Origin: Candidatus Mediterraneibacter stercorigallinarum
GTDB taxonomy: Bacteria > Bacillota > Clostridia > Lachnospirales > Lachnospiraceae
Reading direction: 5' to 3'
DNA length: 8,508 nt
NCBI GenBank assembly: GCA_019116185.1
Contig: DXCD01000220.1
Coordinates: 1 to 8,508 of the forward strand
Part shown: in pieces, positions 6,008 to 8,508 of the stretch
Layout: the number at the start of each line of letters is the position of its first letter
How positions within the stretch are numbered: position 1 is the stretch's first letter
Program-made: the position numbers and the translations under genes
Notes under the pieces: generated by a model
What the model was told of the DNA's origin: nothing
The model's input: only the letters and a program-made list of their open reading frames with translations
The model's database searches: none

Positions 6008-6694
6008 ATGAAGCGGAAAAACAGGTTCACTGAGTTGGCGGGGAAATACAGGCATGCATGGGTGTTCTTATATATCCTTGTGTATATGCCGTGGTTTCTC
6101 TGGCTGGAAAAGCATGTGACTACGAACTATTACGTGATCCAGACCAGGCTGGATGAATGGATCCCGTTCAATGAATTTTTTATTATACCTTATCTGATGT
6201 GGTTTGGGTTCATTGCCGTGGCGTTTCTGTATTTCTTTTTTACAGATGTACCGGGATTTTACCGGCTGGCAAAATTCATGTTTACGGGAATGACCATATT
6301 TCTTATTATATCAACAGCCTTTCCTAACGGGCAGGACTTAAGGCCCATGGTATTTGAACGTGATAATATTTTTGTAGATATGGTGAGAGTGCTGTACCGG
6401 GCAGACACGTGCACGAACGTGTTCCCGAGCCTGCACGTGTTTAATTCCATCAGCGTGTGCATTGCCGTCCATGAGAGCCAGGCTCTTAAAAAGCATCGCG
6501 GCGTAACCATTGGAACCTATGTGCTGGCGGGACTGATCATCCTTGCGACGATGTTTTTAAAACAGCATTCTGTTCTGGATGTGATCGGCGCGTGCCTTAT
6601 GGCGTGTGTGCTGTACCAGTTTGTATACGCGGCGGAAAGGAAGAGAGAGCCCCGGTATGCGAAGCAGAAGGGCGCGCTCCTGCAGAATAAATGA
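6008..6694 (+). CDS. PAP2-superfamily membrane phosphatase (Aur1/PAP2_3-like)
   Basis: This 228-residue protein has hydrophobic stretches at about 17-33, 56-78, 88-105, 143-155, 167-184 and 189-208, fitting a six-span membrane enzyme. The catalytic signature is the degenerate form of the PAP2 family: NGQDLRP (107-113) stands for motif 1, with Phe105 where canonical KX6RP has Lys; FPSLHVFNS (139-147) is motif 2 with Leu for Gly in PSGH; and KQHSVLDV (185-192) is motif 3, keeping His187 and Asp191 but lacking the usual Ser-Arg before it. This pattern is typical of the PAP2_3/Aur1-like branch rather than decay. Likely activity is hydrolysis or transfer at a phospho-head group on the outer membrane face. 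It has its own promoter, next to a lipid kinase of opposite reaction direction. The substrate is unknown. Confidence 0.85.
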   Translation: MKRKNRFTELAGKYRHAWVFLYILVYMPWFLWLEKHVTTNYYVIQTRLDEWIPFNEFFIIPYLMWFGFIAVAFLYFFFTDVPGFYRLAKFMFTGMTIFLIISTAFPNGQDLRPMVFERDNIFVDMVRVLYRADTCTNVFPSLHVFNSISVCIAVHESQALKKHRGVTIGTYVLAGLIILATMFLKQHSVLDVIGACLMACVLYQFVYAAERKREPRYAKQKGALLQNK

Positions 6695-6774
6695 GATGCA
6701 TATTCCTGTAAAAAGAGTATGATTGTGTTTTTAAGGAGATTTAGAAACTGTTCCGTGCGGGACAGATGAGGATT

Positions 6775-6781
6775 GAGGAGG
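6775..6781 (+). promoter_or_regulatory. Ribosome binding site that fixes the trpS start
   Basis: GAGGAGG lies nine bases before ATG 6791. The frame is also open from TTG 6773, but that start would place this near-perfect SD inside the coding region and add only MRRNRE before the family's normal MKKIMLTGDRPTG opening. ATG 6791 is therefore the start. Confidence 0.85.
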
Positions 6782-6790
6782 AATCGAGAG

Positions 6791-7876
6791 ATGAAGAAGA
6801 TTATGCTTACCGGAGACCGGCCGACAGGAAGGCTTCATGTAGGGCATTATGTGGGGTCTTTAAGACGGAGAGTGGAGCTTCAGAATACAGGAGACTTTGA
6901 CGATATTTTTATTATGATCGCTGACGCGCAGGCGTTGACGGACAATGCGGATAATCCGGAGAAAGTACGTCAGAACATTATCGAAGTGGCGCTGGATTAC
7001 CTTGCGTGCGGGCTGGACCCGGAGAAGTCCACGCTGTTTATCCAGTCTCAGGTCCCGGAGCTTTGCGAGCTGTCCTTCTATTATATGAATCTGGTTACAG
7101 TGTCCAGGCTGCAGCGCAACCCCACTGTGAAATCAGAGATCCAGATGAGGAATTTCGAGGCGAGCATCCCAGTGGGATTTTTCACATATCCGATCAGCCA
7201 GGCAGCGGACATCACGGCATTTAAGGCGACCATCGTGCCGGTGGGAGAGGATCAGATGCCCATGCTCGAGCAGACAAAGGAGATTGTGCATAAGTTTAAT
7301 TCCGTTTATGGCGAGACACTGGTGGAGCCGAAGATCCTGCTTCCGGATAACGCGGCGTGCATGCGCCTGCCGGGAATTGACGGCAAGGCAAAGATGAGCA
7401 AGTCTCTGGGCAATTGCATCTATCTTTCAGAAGAACCGGAGGATATCAAGAAGAAAGTGTTCAGCATGTTCACAGATCCCGACCATATCCGTATCGAGGA
7501 TCCGGGCAAGCTGGAAGGAAATACAGTGTTTACTTATCTGGACGCATTCTGCAGGCCGGAGTATTTCCCGGAATTCCTGCCGGAGTACAAAGACCTCGAC
7601 GAGCTGAAAGCGCATTACAAACGAGGCGGACTGGGAGATATGAAGGTGAAACGCTTCCTGAACAATGTGCTTCAGGCTGAGCTGGAACCGATCAGGACAA
7701 GGAGAAAAGAACTCCAGAAAGATATTCCGGCGGTGTATGAGATCCTGAGAAAGGGAAGCGAGAAGGCAGAAAAGGTTGCTGCCCAGACTTTGAAAGAAGT
7801 AAAAGCAGCCATGAAGATCGATTATTTCGCTGATGAGGAGCTGATCCGGATGCAGGCGGAGAAGTTTGCAGAATAA
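6791..7876 (+). CDS. trpS: Tryptophan--tRNA ligase (class I)
   Basis: This 361-residue cytoplasmic enzyme charges tRNA-Trp with tryptophan using ATP. The class I signatures are clear: HVGH (16-19) in TGDRPTGRLHVGHYVGSL as the HIGH motif, and KMSKS (201-205) in DGKAKMSKSLGN. QAADITAF (137-144) and VGEDQMPMLEQT (151-162) are the tryptophan and ATP pocket segments. The sequence resembles the streptococcal-type TrpS (shared runs such as IQSQVPEL, GLGDMK and TDPDHIRIEDPGK) more than the shorter E. coli form. The 96-base gap before it contains no T-box GGTACC-type antiterminator core and no good promoter (only TATGAT at 6718-6723), so transcription from the PAP2 gene is likely. An unused SD-like TAAGGAG (6732-6738) precedes the real one. 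Confidence 0.97.
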   Translation: MKKIMLTGDRPTGRLHVGHYVGSLRRRVELQNTGDFDDIFIMIADAQALTDNADNPEKVRQNIIEVALDYLACGLDPEKSTLFIQSQVPELCELSFYYMNLVTVSRLQRNPTVKSEIQMRNFEASIPVGFFTYPISQAADITAFKATIVPVGEDQMPMLEQTKEIVHKFNSVYGETLVEPKILLPDNAACMRLPGIDGKAKMSKSLGNCIYLSEEPEDIKKKVFSMFTDPDHIRIEDPGKLEGNTVFTYLDAFCRPEYFPEFLPEYKDLDELKAHYKRGGLGDMKVKRFLNNVLQAELEPIRTRRKELQKDIPAVYEILRKGSEKAEKVAAQTLKEVKAAMKIDYFADEELIRMQAEKFAE

Positions 7877-7922
7877 TAAGAGAAAATAGGGAATTATAAG
7901 AATGAAATAAGAATGCAGGAGA

Positions 7923-7961
7923 CTGCTGTGCCCAGGCTGATAATATCGGCGGGTGCAGTGG
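7923..7961 (+). other. Long stem-loop downstream of trpS
   Basis: Bases 7923-7933 pair with 7951-7961 (11 pairs, four of them G-U), and within the loop 7936-7941 pair with 7945-7950 (six pairs, one G-U), leaving a two-base AG bulge. The T-rich stretch TGTTTTATATT only begins six bases later, so this is at best a weak trpS terminator. GTG 7928 of the candidate small protein lies in the left arm, while its SD lies just outside. Confidence 0.5.
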
Positions 7962-7964
7962 GAT

Positions 7965-7999
7965 CCTGTTTTATATTGTGCAAAATATATAAAAACAGG
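7965..7999 (+). other. AT-rich hairpin, second of a tandem pair after trpS
   Basis: CCTGTTTT (7965-7972) pairs with AAAACAGG (7992-7999); after one bulged A (7991), ATAT (7973-7976) pairs with ATAT (7987-7990), giving 12 pairs and a ten-base loop. It starts four bases after the preceding stem-loop. The sequence after it is GTTCGC, with no T tract. It could be part of a transcript 3' end or a processing site. Confidence 0.45.
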
Positions 8000-8101
8000 G
8001 TTCGCAAAAGGAAAAAAAGCAGTGGATTTAAAACAAATTGACGAAAAATTAAAAGAGAATGAGAAAACCTCCTAAATAATACCATAAAATGATACAATCT
8101 T

Positions 8102-8107
8102 TATAAT
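8102..8107 (+). promoter_or_regulatory. -10 box of a probable promoter for the terminal secreted-protein gene
   Basis: TATAAT is a perfect -10 hexamer about 160 bases before the last gene. No convincing -35 lies 16-18 bases upstream (the place reads ATACCA), and TACAAT at 8093-8098 is an alternative -10. The good -35-like TTGACG at 8038-8043 is too far away. The A/T-rich surroundings favour promoter function but also make chance matches likely. Confidence 0.45.
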
Positions 8108-8171
8108 AGGGCTAAAGTAGAGGCATTGTGAGAAAAAGCAGCCTTTGCGAGAGTGCTATCAAGATGAAAAC

Positions 8172-8216
8172 AGACCGTGTTTTCCGGCCTGAAGCGACAG
8201 GCTGATACGGTCTTTT
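8172..8216 (+). terminator. Terminator-like branched hairpin in the leader of the last gene
   Basis: AGACCGT (8172-8178) pairs with ACGGTCT (8207-8213), and inside it GCCTG (8187-8191) pairs with CAGGC (8198-8202) around AAGCGA. A short T tract (TTTT, 8213-8216) follows. It ends 50 bases before the GTG start of the secreted-protein gene. With the -10 box at 8102 this would make an RNA of roughly 100 bases, either a free small RNA or an attenuated leader. Upstream, AGAGGC (8119-8124) can pair with GCCTTT (8141-8146). No named riboswitch or T-box was recognised. Confidence 0.45.
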
Positions 8217-8266
8217 CCAACAGCTGGGGAGTAAGAACAGGGGGACAAAGAAAAGGAGGATGAATT

Positions 8267-8508
8267 GTGAAGAAGTGCAATGTGAAACACCAGAAGCGGA
8301 CGAAATTCCGCAGGCTGACAGCAGTGCTTATGGCTGCCGCTATGATGCTGTCAGGGCTGGCTCTGCCGTCGAAGGAGGCAGAGGCGTCAGAGACGGAGTA
8401 TGAGATCTATCCGTCCCCGCATGTGATGGAATATGCGGATGGCAGCTATATCATCAATACGACCGAAGATGTCAACGTGGTCTATGAAAGCGGTATTGAT
8501 GACGCAAC
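8267..8508 (+). CDS. Secreted protein, likely beta-N-acetylglucosaminidase/hyaluronidase-type glycoside hydrolase (3' truncated by window)
   Basis: Eighty residues are visible. GTG 8267 has AGGAGG at 8254-8259 seven bases before it. The N-terminus is a clear signal peptide: a basic region with KRTKFRR (10-16), a hydrophobic core LTAVLMAAAMMLSGLAL (17-33), and a likely cleavage after AEA (38-40). There is no lipobox cysteine. The mature start, YEIYPSPHVMEYADGSYIIN, then VNVVYESGIDDA, resembles the small N-terminal domain (Glyco_hydro_20b type) found before the catalytic domain in GH84 and related hexosaminidases, which trim N-acetylglucosamine from host mucins or hyaluronan in gut bacteria. 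The catalytic domain is outside the window, so enzyme class is inferred from this short stretch. It has its own A/T-rich leader and probable promoter, apart from trpS. Confidence 0.65.
   Translation, partial: MKKCNVKHQKRTKFRRLTAVLMAAAMMLSGLALPSKEAEASETEYEIYPSPHVMEYADGSYIINTTEDVNVVYESGIDDA

Larger units (their letters stand above)
7913..8075 (+). pseudogene. Candidate small membrane protein after trpS, possibly frameshifted at an A7 run
   Basis: A short frame begins at ATG 7913 or, better, GTG 7928, which has AGGAG at 7917-7921 six bases before it. It ends at TGA 8039-8041 (42 or 37 residues). It encodes a hydrophobic segment RLIISAGAVGSCFILCKIY followed by a basic run KNRVRKRKK, the layout of a single-span protein with an inside tail. 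Just after the run of seven A residues at 8012-8018, the frame one base further on reads AVDLKQIDEKLKENEKTS and stops at TAA 8073-8075. Removing one A would join the two into a 53- or 48-residue protein with a membrane helix and a charged helical tail. It is 36 or 51 bases after trpS. I do not recognise the family. A tandem pair of hairpins overlaps the region, so it may not be coding at all. Confidence 0.35.

Noticed and set aside
6732..6738. Good SD (TAAGGAG) suggesting a small gene before trpS
   Set aside because: No ATG, GTG or TTG at proper distance opens a frame of more than a few codons; the GTG at 6756 stops after four codons.
6695..6790. T-box leader for trpS
   Set aside because: The gap is only 96 bases, lacks the antiterminator core sequence and has no terminator stem.
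7894..8097. 67-residue minus-strand frame in the gap after trpS
   Set aside because: It needs a TTG start, has no SD before that start, and its Phe/Leu-rich product is what A/T-rich DNA gives by chance; an AGGAGG on this strand (8068-8073 region) leads to no usable start codon.
8260..8400. Alternative ATG 8260 opening another frame at the last gene
   Set aside because: It directly abuts the SD with no spacer, and its product lacks a signal peptide or any recognisable pattern, while GTG 8267 gives a clear signal peptide and domain match.
1..8508. CRISPR arrays, rRNA/tRNA genes, insertion sequences, prophage or defence genes
   Set aside because: No regularly spaced repeats, tRNA-like cloverleafs, transposase or integrase motifs, or terminal inverted repeats were seen.

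Overview
The window reads as an ordinary chromosomal segment of a Gram-positive anaerobe of the Clostridia, most likely a Lachnospiraceae-type gut bacterium. The grounds are the gene families (clostridial-style polar amino-acid ABC transporter, a trpS close to the streptococcal/low-GC Gram-positive type, a non-canonical PAP2 phosphatase), strong AGGAGG-like ribosome binding sites, GTG starts, sigma-A-type promoters, and coding DNA of medium GC with A/T-rich gaps. The genus cannot be fixed from sequence reading alone. All supported genes lie on the + strand; the long minus-strand reading frames are shadows.

Layout. (1) 2-2228: an amino-acid ABC importer: the 3' part of a substrate-binding protein gene, then a permease, then an ATPase whose GTG start overlaps the permease stop. 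A 141-base gap after the binding-protein gene holds one perfect hairpin and one pair of mutually exclusive hairpins over the permease ribosome binding site. (2) 2252-4024: a single 590-residue reading frame joining a complete SfsA domain to a complete MutY adenine glycosylase. (3) 4120-5836: a well-formed promoter, a very strong leader hairpin, a TetR-family regulator and a diacylglycerol-kinase-family lipid kinase, probably one transcript. (4) 5893-6694: its own promoter and a PAP2-family membrane phosphatase. (5) 6791-7876: trpS. (6) 7877-8266: an A/T-rich stretch with tandem hairpins, a candidate small membrane protein that may be frameshifted at an A7 run, a -10 box and a terminator-like hairpin. 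(7) 8267 to the end: the start of a secreted protein that looks like a glycoside hydrolase of the beta-N-acetylglucosaminidase/hyaluronidase kind.

How the genes fit together. The importer is a self-contained uptake system whose substrate cannot be specified. The lipid kinase and PAP2 phosphatase catalyse reactions of opposite direction on lipid phosphates (phosphorylation and dephosphorylation), and the TetR regulator heads that block, so a small lipid-phosphate module is plausible but inferred. SfsA-MutY is a genome-maintenance protein with an unexplained nuclease-like partner. trpS is housekeeping and has no visible T-box. The most worthwhile points for follow-up are the SfsA-MutY fusion, the alternative hairpins before the permease, the frameshifted small ORF after trpS, the shortened C-terminus of the binding protein, and the insertion in the ATPase.
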